Of a stretch of DNA of 48,334 nucleotides, positions 16,064 through 24,151 are shown piece by piece. Under the pieces are notes generated by a model that was given only the letters and a program-made list of their open reading frames with translations, ran no database searches and was not told the origin of the DNA. The stretch is taken from positions 1-48,334 of the forward strand of contig JBBQQK010000001.1 in the NCBI GenBank assembly GCA_038216025.1. The letters are read 5' to 3'. Within the stretch, counting starts at the first letter, position 1, and each line of letters starts with the position of its first letter. The translations under genes were made by a program, and so were the position numbers. The DNA is from JBBQQK01 sp038216025. GTDB lineage: Bacteria > Patescibacteriota > UBA1384 > XYA2-FULL-43-10 > 1-14-0-10-43-13.

Positions 16064-16840
16064 ATGACCGGTGATATCGACTTAAAAGAAAAAACAGAAA
16101 CCAAAAAAGAGGAAAAACAGAATTCAAAAGAAACAGCCCCTCGTAAGAGTGACGGTTCTATTATAAATTTTAAAAACGTTACAAAAATATATTCGAACGG
16201 CAATAAAGTTTTAGATGGCATAAATTTCGAAATTAGCCACGGCGAGTTCATCTCACTTGTCGGTCCCTCAGGGGCTGGTAAATCCACATTAATAAAACTG
16301 TTAACTTGCGAAGAGCTTCCAACTGAAGGGGAAGTTTTGGTGGCCGGTAGGGACATTTCTAAACTTAAAAAGAAAGAGCTTCCATATTACCGAAGAAAAG
16401 TAGGGGTAATTTTCCAGGATTTTAAATTATTACCCAAGAAGACTGTTTATGAGAATATAGCATACGCTTTAGAGGTTGCAGATGTTTCCAACAGCCAAAT
16501 CATGGAGTTAGTCCCAAAGATTATCGAGATAGTCGGTTTAACAAAAAGGGCTTACGCATTTACTGAGGAGCTTTCCGGAGGCGAAAAACAAAGGGTCTCT
16601 ATCGCAAGAGCCTTAGTGCATAAACCAAGATTAATAATAGCAGATGAGCCAACAGGTAATTTGGATCCTGTATCCACCTGGGAAATTATCGAGTTGCTTT
16701 TTAAGATCAACAAGCAAGGAACAATTGTCGTGTTGGCAACTCATGATAGAGAAGTGGTTGATGCTATAGAGAGACGTGTCATTACGTTGAGAAATGGTAA
16801 AATAATAGCTGATCAGAAACAAGGAAAATACATACTCTGA
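16064..16840 (+). CDS. ftsE: Cell division ATP-binding protein FtsE
   Basis: FtsE is the ATPase of FtsEX, which does not transport a solute but switches on cell-wall hydrolases at the septum. The protein has Walker A GPSGAGKST (67-75), signature LSGGEKQ (170-176), Walker B LIIADEP (190-196) and an H-loop in LATHDRE. The Q-loop stretch VGVIFQDFKLLPKKTVYENI is typical of FtsE. An unusual feature is a hydrophilic Lys/Glu-rich N-terminal extension of about 32 residues before the ABC core. An internal start would remove it, but no better ribosome site is visible. ftsX and a coiled-coil hydrolase gene follow. Confidence 0.95.
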   Translation: MTGDIDLKEKTETKKEEKQNSKETAPRKSDGSIINFKNVTKIYSNGNKVLDGINFEISHGEFISLVGPSGAGKSTLIKLLTCEELPTEGEVLVAGRDISKLKKKELPYYRRKVGVIFQDFKLLPKKTVYENIAYALEVADVSNSQIMELVPKIIEIVGLTKRAYAFTEELSGGEKQRVSIARALVHKPRLIIADEPTGNLDPVSTWEIIELLFKINKQGTIVVLATHDREVVDAIERRVITLRNGKIIADQKQGKYIL

Positions 16841-16886
16841 TTTGCACAGTATTTGAAGTTTAACAACACGAAGAAGGATAATAACA

Positions 16887-17792
16887 ATGTTCGCCTTAAC
16901 CCTATATAGAATCACAAAAACTTCATTAATTTCTCTTTGGAGAAATCTTTGGCTTTCGATAGCGGCCATATTGATGATGGTCGTTACTCTGCTATCAATT
17001 TCTTTTTTTGTTGACTCTTTAATAATCACGAATAGAACAACCCAGTCTCTAAGAGATAGAGTTGACATGACAGTTTTTTTCAATGATAGCGCTTCAAAGG
17101 ATCAAATTTTTGCTATTCAAAATATCATGCTTTCCAGGCAAGATATTAAGTCTGTTGATTATGTCTCCAAGGAAAAGGCACTGGACCAATGGAGGGACAG
17201 GAATAAAGACAACGAAAGTTTAAAAAATATAATTACCGAGCTAGACAATCCTCTTCCTAGAAGTTTGCAGATTAAAACAGAAAATCCAGAAGATCTTGAT
17301 TCTATTTATGGCTATTTGAACACTGACGATTATAAACCTCTTATAAGGGAGATAAGTTACAGTAAGAACAAAAACTTGATTGATCGCTTGGTTAATATTA
17401 CTAACTTTGTCAAAGTGATAGGCTGGTCTGTGACCATAATCTTTGTCTTTATATCCGTGTTAGTTGTTTACAATACTGTTCGGCTGGCAATATTCGCCAG
17501 GTCAAGCGAGATAGACATTATGAAACTTGTTGGAGCGGGAGATTGGTACGTTCGAGGACCTTTTGTGATAGAGGGTGTTTTTTACGGGATTAGTGGAGCA
17601 ACCATAGCATCGATAATTTTTTTCTTTGCTGCCAAATTTACAATTCCGGTAGTACAAAGGTATTTAGGTTTCGCCGATTTCAATTTTGCCCTTAACACTA
17701 ATTTTTTGTTTATATACCTTTTGTTGCTACTGGTAGGATTATTGTTGGGAGTATTTTGTTCGGTTTTAGCCATAAGAAAACATTTAAAATGA
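16887..17792 (+). CDS. ftsX: Cell division protein FtsX
   Basis: FtsX is the membrane half of FtsEX. The 301-residue protein has the expected four TM helices (about 21-45, 173-203, 227-250 and 272-294). A large extracellular loop (about 46-170) between TM1 and TM2 is the part that contacts the hydrolase coiled coil in known systems. The VRLAIFARSSEIDIMKLVGAGDWYVRGPF segment is the family hallmark. AAGAAGGA sits upstream of the ATG. The TGA stop overlaps the ATG of the next gene by four bases, tying the hydrolase translationally to FtsX. Confidence 0.95.
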   Translation: MFALTLYRITKTSLISLWRNLWLSIAAILMMVVTLLSISFFVDSLIITNRTTQSLRDRVDMTVFFNDSASKDQIFAIQNIMLSRQDIKSVDYVSKEKALDQWRDRNKDNESLKNIITELDNPLPRSLQIKTENPEDLDSIYGYLNTDDYKPLIREISYSKNKNLIDRLVNITNFVKVIGWSVTIIFVFISVLVVYNTVRLAIFARSSEIDIMKLVGAGDWYVRGPFVIEGVFYGISGATIASIIFFFAAKFTIPVVQRYLGFADFNFALNTNFLFIYLLLLLVGLLLGVFCSVLAIRKHLK

Positions 17793-19006
17793 ATAAAACA
17801 AAAATACATAAAAAATTTTTTGTCATGCTGGTGATTGTCTCCCTTTTTTCATCTGTCTTTGAAGCGACTCAAGTATATGCTCTAACCAAAGCGCAACTTG
17901 AAGCGGAAAAGTCAAAATATGCTGCTCAAGCGACTGCAGCTAAGCAATTAGCCGAAAAAAAGAAACGCGAAGCAGTACAAGTTGAACAGCAGATTACTGC
18001 TGTAAACGGTCAAATAGGACAGACAGAGTCGGCGCTGAATTCAACGGCCCAAAATATTGAATTGGCCGATAAAAACGTAAAAGAACTACGAACAATGATT
18101 GAAGAAAAAGAAAAATATATCGCCGAGACAAGGACAAAGCTTAATCAAGTAGTATCTTCCTGGTATATGGAAAGTGAATACGGTCTTCTTGAAACGGTTT
18201 TGGAATCAAAAAATATTTCCGATGTCGCTACCAAGCAACAGTATTACGATTCTGTTAAGCAACAAATTGAAGGAATGGCAGAAAAGCTATCGCAGGAAAA
18301 GCAGGTCCTTGAGGCTAAAAAAAAGGAACAAGATACTAAGTTGACTGAATTGAATGAATTGCAAAAATCTCAATCAGACCAGATGGATTATTTGGAAGAC
18401 AGGAAAATAATCAAGAACAGACTTTTGTCTAATACTTATAGTGCGGTCGAAAATCTTCAAGATGAGCAAGCAGAAGCAGAAGCAAAAGTTGCTGAACTTC
18501 AGGTAAAAATCAATCAAATAAGATCCTCGTCTGCAGGTGGAGGCGGTGATTTGACTTCTGGCAGCGCAAGTTGGTATTACCAGCAAAACGATTCAAGATG
18601 GGACAACTATAAAATCGGCCGATACGCATCTCTTGGCGATTATGGCTGTCTTCTAACATCTTTGACGATGATAGCAAATTATTATGGCAAATCTTACAAT
18701 CCGATGACGGCAGCACAAGCATCTAGTTTTTCCAGTAACGGCTCTCTTATCAGTACTCCTATTGTAAGGGATGGAAAATCGCAAGCTATAGACTGGGGTT
18801 TGCTTGATGATGAGCTAAGCAATAATCATCCGGTGGTTGTAGGGGTCGCCCTCGGTGTAGATATGGGCAACAGTTTTGGCGTTTCCCACTTTGTGGTAGT
18901 TAAATCAAAGTTATCAAACGGGAAATATGAGATACTGGATCCTCTAGGGCCAGGAAGAGGCTACTACAAATCACAAGTAAAGGCGATGAGAATAATTAGG
19001 CCTTAG
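17789..19006 (+). CDS. Secreted coiled-coil protein with C-terminal C39-like peptidase domain (putative FtsEX-activated hydrolase)
   Basis: The 405-residue protein has a signal peptide (about 1-31, ending QVYA), then a long coiled coil (about 33-245) in the style of EnvC/PcsB, including the WYMESEYGLLETVLESKNISD hinge seen in that group. A Gly/Ser linker (249-260) leads to a C-terminal domain. That domain shows a papain-like C39 pattern: Cys287 in DYGCLLTSLTMIANYYG, His367 in GVSHFVVV, and Asp384 in EILDPLGPG. FtsEX partners usually carry CHAP, NlpC/P60 or M23 domains. The ATGA overlap with ftsX supports the partnership. That it cuts peptidoglycan is inference; C39-like domains can also cut isopeptide or protein substrates. 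The start at 17789 is preferred to one 33 bases earlier inside ftsX. Confidence 0.85.
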   Translation: MNKTKIHKKFFVMLVIVSLFSSVFEATQVYALTKAQLEAEKSKYAAQATAAKQLAEKKKREAVQVEQQITAVNGQIGQTESALNSTAQNIELADKNVKELRTMIEEKEKYIAETRTKLNQVVSSWYMESEYGLLETVLESKNISDVATKQQYYDSVKQQIEGMAEKLSQEKQVLEAKKKEQDTKLTELNELQKSQSDQMDYLEDRKIIKNRLLSNTYSAVENLQDEQAEAEAKVAELQVKINQIRSSSAGGGGDLTSGSASWYYQQNDSRWDNYKIGRYASLGDYGCLLTSLTMIANYYGKSYNPMTAAQASSFSSNGSLISTPIVRDGKSQAIDWGLLDDELSNNHPVVVGVALGVDMGNSFGVSHFVVVKSKLSNGKYEILDPLGPGRGYYKSQVKAMRIIRP

Positions 19007-19024
19007 CATGAGATTAATTATTTG

Positions 19025-19030
19025 ATATAA
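19025..19030 (+). promoter_or_regulatory. TATAAT box eight bases before the S41 protease start
   Basis: A perfect -10 hexamer ends eight bases before the ATG at 19039, and no Shine-Dalgarno is present. The expected start of transcription falls on or next to the ATG, predicting a leaderless mRNA. Confidence 0.45.
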
Positions 19031-19038
19031 TCATTTTG

Positions 19039-20232
19039 ATGGTTAAAGAGGAAAAAAATAAAAAGCTTCAAAAAAATACTTCAAAGAGAAGCGTTTTTTT
19101 AATTGTTAGTACAATCATTGTATTAACAGCTTTTGGTTCTGGTTATTTTTTCGGATTACAAAGAACATCATTTCAGTCGCAGCCGAGCAATGTCGACTTG
19201 AAACTTTTTTGGGAAACCTGGAATAAGGTTAAAGAAAAAGCAACCGAAAACGTTTCTGAAGAAAAAATGTTAGAAGGAGCAATCTCTGGAATGATGTCCT
19301 CTCTGGGCGATCCGTATACGGTTTACTTCAATAAAGAGGAAAATAAGCGATTTAAAGAAGATATACAAGGCGAATTCGGCGGTATTGGGATAGAAATAGT
19401 CCAAAAGAACGGTTTTCCAACAGTGGTCGCACCTTTAGCCGGTTCTCCGGCTGAGAAATCTGGTTTAAAATCAGGTGATATCATAACTGAAGTTGACGGT
19501 CAAAAAACTTCCGACCTTGGCTTTGAAGAGACTATTAACAAAATAAGGGGCCCAAAAGATACAAAAGTTAAGCTGACAATAAATAGAGAAAGCAAGGCAG
19601 AGCCGTTAACTTTCGAAGTTACAAGAGACATCATTGTTGTTAAAAGTGTCGAGTATAGGGTTATTGAAAAAGATGGCAAAAAAATTGGTTATATTAAAAT
19701 TAAGCAGTTCGGCGATGACACAGACGCCTTGTTCAATAAGGCTGCCTTAGAGATTAAAAAACAAAATTTAAGTGGAATAATATTAGACCTACGCAACAAT
19801 CCCGGTGGTTACCTTGAGTCGGCTGTCTCTGTTTCAAGTGTTTTTATTGAAGAGGGTGTGGTTGTTACAGAAAAGGGGAAAAACTTAAACAAAGATTATC
19901 GAGCGACGGGCGGAGCGTTATTGGGCCAATACAAAACCGTTGTTTTGGTGAACGGCGGATCTGCTTCCGCATCTGAAATCGTAGCAGGCGCCTTGAAAGA
20001 TCGTATAGGCAGTAAAATAGTTGGACAAAAAACATTTGGAAAAGGTAGTGTTCAGGAGCTCGTCGAATTATCGGACGGGTCTGCTGCCAAGATAACTGTT
20101 GCTAAATGGTTCACTCCAAATGGAACTCAGATCAACAATGAAGGCATAAAGCCAGATTTTGAACTAGAAAACGGTGAAGATATAAATATTGATAATCAAC
20201 TTGAAAAAGCGCAGGAATCGGTTCTTAATTAA
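19039..20232 (+). CDS. ctpA: C-terminal processing protease (S41 family, CtpA/Prc-like)
   Basis: S41 proteases cleave exported proteins from the C-terminus or at internal sites and often regulate wall hydrolases. The 397-residue protein has an N-terminal signal anchor (about 19-40), a PDZ domain (about 111-195, with GGIGIEI and SPAEKSGLKSGDIITEVDG) and the protease core. The catalytic pair is Ser310 (in GGSASASEI) and Lys335 (in FGKGS), with the 25-residue spacing expected of the family. The ATG at 19039 is preferred over TTG one codon earlier. It follows the C39-like hydrolase gene by 32 bases. Control of that hydrolase by this protease is possible but unproven. Confidence 0.93.
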   Translation: MVKEEKNKKLQKNTSKRSVFLIVSTIIVLTAFGSGYFFGLQRTSFQSQPSNVDLKLFWETWNKVKEKATENVSEEKMLEGAISGMMSSLGDPYTVYFNKEENKRFKEDIQGEFGGIGIEIVQKNGFPTVVAPLAGSPAEKSGLKSGDIITEVDGQKTSDLGFEETINKIRGPKDTKVKLTINRESKAEPLTFEVTRDIIVVKSVEYRVIEKDGKKIGYIKIKQFGDDTDALFNKAALEIKKQNLSGIILDLRNNPGGYLESAVSVSSVFIEEGVVVTEKGKNLNKDYRATGGALLGQYKTVVLVNGGSASASEIVAGALKDRIGSKIVGQKTFGKGSVQELVELSDGSAAKITVAKWFTPNGTQINNEGIKPDFELENGEDINIDNQLEKAQESVLN

Positions 20233-20251
20233 AGGTTTAGGAAGGGGAGTT

Positions 20252-22222
20252 TTGTCAGATAGCGCACAAAATTTAACTAATTTAAATAATGTCTCAGTGC
20301 CTTCTGCTATGCAAAATGGCTCAATTAGCGGTGGTGTTGTTAGTGTAAAACCCACTAATAGTGGTCCATGGGACGATCAATTGGATTTGGTAGAAAGCCC
20401 GTCTCAAAAGGGGCCGACTCAATATGGCTCTTTGGAACAAAAAACAGAAGAAGAGAAACCATTTGAAATGCCGACGAAATTGGAAGAGAATATTGGCAAA
20501 CAAATTCCTGCTAATAATTTCATTAGCTCTAATAAATTGACTAACGATACCGCTACGTTGCCAACGGCCGCTGTCAGCACTATTGGATTATCGCCCCAAA
20601 TAAATCAAAAATCAACAAGGGCCGCTATCTTGCCGCCGCCCTCACAGTATATGACTCCGGCCAGTATTACGACATCACCAAAACAACAGATTTCTGCTAA
20701 AAGTAAAGGTACTAGGCCTTCAAGATTACCAGCTTTATTTTTTCTAGTTGGCACAATCTCGTTACTGATTTTAGTGGTTCTGCTTACGGAGGTCGGACTT
20801 GTTTCCGTAGGAGCAGAAAAGGTATATGGCATTATGGGAATCGAACGTCTATGGGGTGGCTTATCAAACAGCACTGAGACGTCCTTGCTGAGGGCAGCCT
20901 ATTCTATTTCTAAACAAACTGACTATAAGATAAAAGGAAATGTGACGCTTAAAGTAAACAGGAGTGTTGATTCAGAAATAACAGAGCCTCTTTTAGGCTT
21001 TACTACAAATGACAGCCGGAGAGATATGGCAATTGGAACTGGAATAGAAGCAAAACCAGTTGCTGCATATGATAGCACTTACGATTATTACATTATTGAC
21101 GATAATATCAATGCAAATTCCAGTGCCCCCGATACAGATACAAGTGACGACATGGATAATGACAATCAGGGTCAATCCAACAGCAATTCAAATGTTGCAG
21201 ATGTCACTGATACTACTTCAAGCGACAATGCTAATTATAATGATAATTCTGAGCCGATAGTTAACGATAATGATAGCGGTACTGAAGGAATAGCAGCTCC
21301 AGAGATAACCTCAGCTCTTGAGATGAAGATTAGCCAGAATGCAATAGAGTCAATGTTCACCTTGAAAAAAGAAGGTCAGGAAAATTCTTTGCAAGTAGTT
21401 AACTCAAACAATAACCTGTACGTAAAGAACGGTGAAAATATCATTTATGATAAAGAATCAGAGGGGTCAAGAGCTAATTCTTGGGTAACATTTAATATAG
21501 AAAAACTTAAAGATATAAAAATTCAAGATAAGATTTTCGGTCTTGAAAACGCCAATAGTTTGTCAATAAAAGGCAATAGGATGGGAAACGAGAATGTATC
21601 CGGGGTAAGGGTATACAAATATAAAATAGATACTTTGGAAATCGGTGATTCTTTGAATGAAATCGGTATAAAATCAAAAATGGTAGAAAAAATATCTGGC
21701 TATGTTTGGATCGGAGTCAAAGATAAATTGATAAAAAAGGCATCACTGGACATTGTTTTTCCCATCAGTTCATCTGTGTCCAGCGCAAAGGTTGATATCG
21801 ACTTTCTTGAATATGGAGTTAGGAATCAGATTAATATCCCTGCGGTGTCGAGTACCGATAAGGCGACCGACTCAGATATCGCCCCAACGATTGCCGCGGC
21901 TTCAACAACTGACCAAACAAGAAAAAGCAATGTTGACTTAATCGTTAAGGGATTAGAAAAGTATAAAGCGGAAAAGGGATCTTGTCCTATATCTAAAAAC
22001 ATATTGAAATTAAGTGAAAGTAGTAATATTATAGAACGGGCACTGGTTCCTAAATATTTGGTTGAAATTCCAAAGGATCCCAGAAATCGAGACGGTTGGT
22101 ATTATGGCTATAAGTCCAATGACGGGAAAAATTGTTCTGTTAGTGCCAGACTTGAAGAGCCATCTGATTCAGAAGGAATCAAAATTGACGGTGTTCTGTT
22201 GTACTTAAAGTATATTAATTAA
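20252..22222 (+). CDS. Single-pass membrane protein with low-complexity linker and pseudopilin-like C-terminal tail
   Basis: I do not recognise a named family. From the TTG at 20252 (GGAAGGGG just upstream, clear of the ctpA stop) the protein has 656 residues. It has a Ser/Thr/Pro/Gln-rich, probably disordered N-terminal region (1-155), a TM helix (about 160-182) and an external beta-rich region. Within that region is a 65-residue Asp/Asn/Ser/Thr-rich linker (about 283-347). The last 90 or so residues read like the end of a type II/IV pseudopilin: a GLEKYKAEKGSCP helix start, LVPKYLVEIPKDP, WYYGYKS, and NCSVSARLEE. Two Cys there could form a disulfide. Such tails occur in CPR surface proteins. 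An alternative ATG start at 20189 overlaps ctpA and is less likely. Confidence 0.65.
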   Translation: MSDSAQNLTNLNNVSVPSAMQNGSISGGVVSVKPTNSGPWDDQLDLVESPSQKGPTQYGSLEQKTEEEKPFEMPTKLEENIGKQIPANNFISSNKLTNDTATLPTAAVSTIGLSPQINQKSTRAAILPPPSQYMTPASITTSPKQQISAKSKGTRPSRLPALFFLVGTISLLILVVLLTEVGLVSVGAEKVYGIMGIERLWGGLSNSTETSLLRAAYSISKQTDYKIKGNVTLKVNRSVDSEITEPLLGFTTNDSRRDMAIGTGIEAKPVAAYDSTYDYYIIDDNINANSSAPDTDTSDDMDNDNQGQSNSNSNVADVTDTTSSDNANYNDNSEPIVNDNDSGTEGIAAPEITSALEMKISQNAIESMFTLKKEGQENSLQVVNSNNNLYVKNGENIIYDKESEGSRANSWVTFNIEKLKDIKIQDKIFGLENANSLSIKGNRMGNENVSGVRVYKYKIDTLEIGDSLNEIGIKSKMVEKISGYVWIGVKDKLIKKASLDIVFPISSSVSSAKVDIDFLEYGVRNQINIPAVSSTDKATDSDIAPTIAAASTTDQTRKSNVDLIVKGLEKYKAEKGSCPISKNILKLSESSNIIERALVPKYLVEIPKDPRNRDGWYYGYKSNDGKNCSVSARLEEPSDSEGIKIDGVLLYLKYIN

Positions 22223-22253
22223 ATAGAATTGATCGTGATCAGAAAGGATCAGA

Positions 22254-22814
22254 ATGACATTATGGATAGTTGCCGCTGTGATTGCAATATTGTTGTTGGT
22301 CATTATTGGCGCATACAATCGCTTGATAACATTGAGAGTGAGGAGCGAAGAGGCTTGGAGTGACATAGACGTTCAGCTAAAGAGAAGATATGATTTAATC
22401 CCAAATTTGATCGAAACAGTAAAGGGTTATGCTTCACATGAACAAAAGGTTTTTGAAGCTGTCACAAAAGCTAGAGCCGAAGCCTTGAATGCCACAACTT
22501 TAGAAAATAAAAATCAGGCTGAAAATCAACTTTCTGAAGCCCTAAAGTCGATTTTCGCTGTTTCTGAGGCCTATCCGGATCTTAAAGCCAATCAGAATTT
22601 TCTTGATCTCCAAACTCAATTAACTGATACTGAAGATAAAATACAAGCAGCAAGAAGGTTTTATAATACCAATGTTCGTGATCTTAATATAGCTATCCAA
22701 TCCTTTCCTTCTAATATAATCGCTGGCATCTTCCACTTCCAGAAAAAGGAACTATTTGAAACTACCACAAGCGCAGAAAAAGAACCGGTTAAAGTTAATT
22801 TTAAAGACAAATAA
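22254..22814 (+). CDS. lemA: LemA family protein
   Basis: LemA proteins are membrane-anchored helical-bundle proteins of unclear function, often next to HtpX-like proteases. The 186-residue product has an N-terminal TM helix (about 4-22), then the family signature EEAWSDIDVQLKRRYDLIPNLIETVKGYASHE. Later it has TEDKIQAARRFYNTNVRDLN and the SFPSNIIAGIF motif. AAAGGA at 22243-22248 precedes the ATG. A TGATC-GT-GATCA palindrome (22230-22241) lies just before the ribosome site. A DUF4870-like gene and htpX follow closely, suggesting a membrane quality-control unit. Confidence 0.93.
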   Translation: MTLWIVAAVIAILLLVIIGAYNRLITLRVRSEEAWSDIDVQLKRRYDLIPNLIETVKGYASHEQKVFEAVTKARAEALNATTLENKNQAENQLSEALKSIFAVSEAYPDLKANQNFLDLQTQLTDTEDKIQAARRFYNTNVRDLNIAIQSFPSNIIAGIFHFQKKELFETTTSAEKEPVKVNFKDK

Positions 22815-22831
22815 TAACCAGAAGGACCCTT

Positions 22832-23179
22832 ATGAAAATGATTTTTAAAAAACCGGCGATTAATGTAAAGAAAATTAACTTTGGTTGGATAAAGAGAATT
22901 CGACAAGATGCGGTTTGGGGAATAGTGGCGTATCTTCATATTCTCGTGTTTCTGCCTGCTATTTTAAAAAAGAGAGATAAATTTGTTCGATACCATGTCC
23001 GTCAAGGCATGGCCCTATTACTTGTTTGGATTTTATTCATTCTTTCATTCTTTTTTCCAATACTACCATGGGTATTTGCATTCTGTGTTTTGATTCTATT
23101 GTTATCGGGGATTGTAAATGTAATCCTAGGTAAGGAGAGACCACTCCCATTGATTGGAAAAATTGCTGAGAGGTTCTAA
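22832..23179 (+). CDS. Small DUF4870/Tic20-like membrane protein
   Basis: The 115-residue protein has three likely TM helices (about 29-46, 60-78 and 80-100). The motif KFVRYHVRQGMALLLVW matches the DUF4870/Tic20-like pattern, in which F-x-R-x-H-x-x-Q-x-x-L links the first two helices. Function is not known for this group. GAAGGA (22821-22826) supports the ATG at 22832. Its stop shares one base with the htpX ATG, so it is probably co-translated with the protease. Confidence 0.75.
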   Translation: MKMIFKKPAINVKKINFGWIKRIRQDAVWGIVAYLHILVFLPAILKKRDKFVRYHVRQGMALLLVWILFILSFFFPILPWVFAFCVLILLLSGIVNVILGKERPLPLIGKIAERF

Positions 23180-24084
23180 TGACATTTTACGACCAAATAG
23201 AATCAAATAAACGGAGAACTTTTTTCTTTCTTTTCTTTTTTATCCTAATTGTAATTGGCTTAGGGTGGTTATTTTCTTATGCCTTTAATTCTCGAGCAAT
23301 CTTGTGGTTTGCCATAGGGTTAAGCTTTTTACAAGCATTTATAGGCTATTACTCAGGAGATAAAGTAGCCTTGGCCGTTTCAGGTGCTAAAAAAATTGTA
23401 AAAAATGATAATCTTAGGCTTTGGAATATAGTCGAGAATTTATGTATAACAGCGGGGCTTCCTATGCCGAATGTTTATATCATAAATGATCAAGCCCCAA
23501 ATGCCTTTGCCACAGGAAGGGATCCAAAGCATTCATCTGTTGCTGTTACAATAGGGCTGCTCGAAAGCCTTACCGATTCTGAGCTAACGGGAGTGGTTGC
23601 ACATGAATTGTCACACGTTAGAAATTATGATATTAGATTGATGACAATTGTAGTTGTCTTGGTTGGTATTGTTAGCCTATTGGCCGATTTATTCTTGCGG
23701 GCTCGCTTCTTTGGCTTTGGCGGTGATGATAATCGAGAAGGAAATAGTCAAACGCAAACAATAATGTTAGTTTTCGCAATATTGGCCGCGATATTAGCTC
23801 CAATAGCGGCCACCTTGATACAATTTGCCATTTCTAGAAAAAGAGAATACATGGCTGATTCATCAGGTGTGGAATTAACTCGTTATCCCGAAGGTCTAGC
23901 TTCAGCTTTGGAAAAAATATCTCAATATAAACATCCAATGAAGCGCGCTAGTTCTGCCACTGCCCACTTGTATATTTCTAATCCCCTTGGTATGACTAAA
24001 TCATATTTATCAAAAATATTTTCAACTCATCCGCCAATAGAGGATCGTGTCGCTATTTTGCGCAAAATGGGATCTGTCGAATAA
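23179..24084 (+). CDS. htpX: Membrane zinc metalloprotease HtpX (M48)
   Basis: HtpX degrades misfolded membrane proteins at the cytoplasmic face. The 301-residue protein has two N-terminal TM helices (about 14-36 and 39-58), the zinc motif HELSH (142-146), two further hydrophobic segments (about 155-175 and 190-215), and the third zinc ligand region SRKREYMADSSG. The NDQAPNAFATGRDPKHSSVAVT segment before the zinc motif is typical. The ATG overlaps the previous stop (TAATG). Adjacent lemA is a common association. Confidence 0.95.
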   Translation: MTFYDQIESNKRRTFFFLFFFILIVIGLGWLFSYAFNSRAILWFAIGLSFLQAFIGYYSGDKVALAVSGAKKIVKNDNLRLWNIVENLCITAGLPMPNVYIINDQAPNAFATGRDPKHSSVAVTIGLLESLTDSELTGVVAHELSHVRNYDIRLMTIVVVLVGIVSLLADLFLRARFFGFGGDDNREGNSQTQTIMLVFAILAAILAPIAATLIQFAISRKREYMADSSGVELTRYPEGLASALEKISQYKHPMKRASSATAHLYISNPLGMTKSYLSKIFSTHPPIEDRVAILRKMGSVE

Positions 24085-24136
24085 CTAATCTTTTATCGGT
24101 GCTAAGCATCTAGTTGAATTTGCGGGTAATGCCAGC

Positions 24137-24142
24137 TACAAT
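24137..24142 (+). promoter_or_regulatory. TACAAT box close to ligA start
   Basis: TACAAT lies nine bases before the ligA ATG and no ribosome site is present, so a leaderless or nearly leaderless transcript is possible. No good -35 is seen, so the evidence is modest. Confidence 0.3.
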
Positions 24143-24151
24143 TTATTTATT

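Noticed and set aside
21060..21260. An Ile/Thr/Met-rich frame inside the gene at 20252-22222.
   Set aside because: It is the +1 shadow of the Asp/Asn/Ser low-complexity linker, with no ribosome site and repetitive composition.
22230..22248. TGATC-GT-GATCA palindrome and GATCAG repeat before lemA as an operator.
   Set aside because: The palindrome is short, A/T-balanced and next to the ribosome site; nothing else supports regulator binding.
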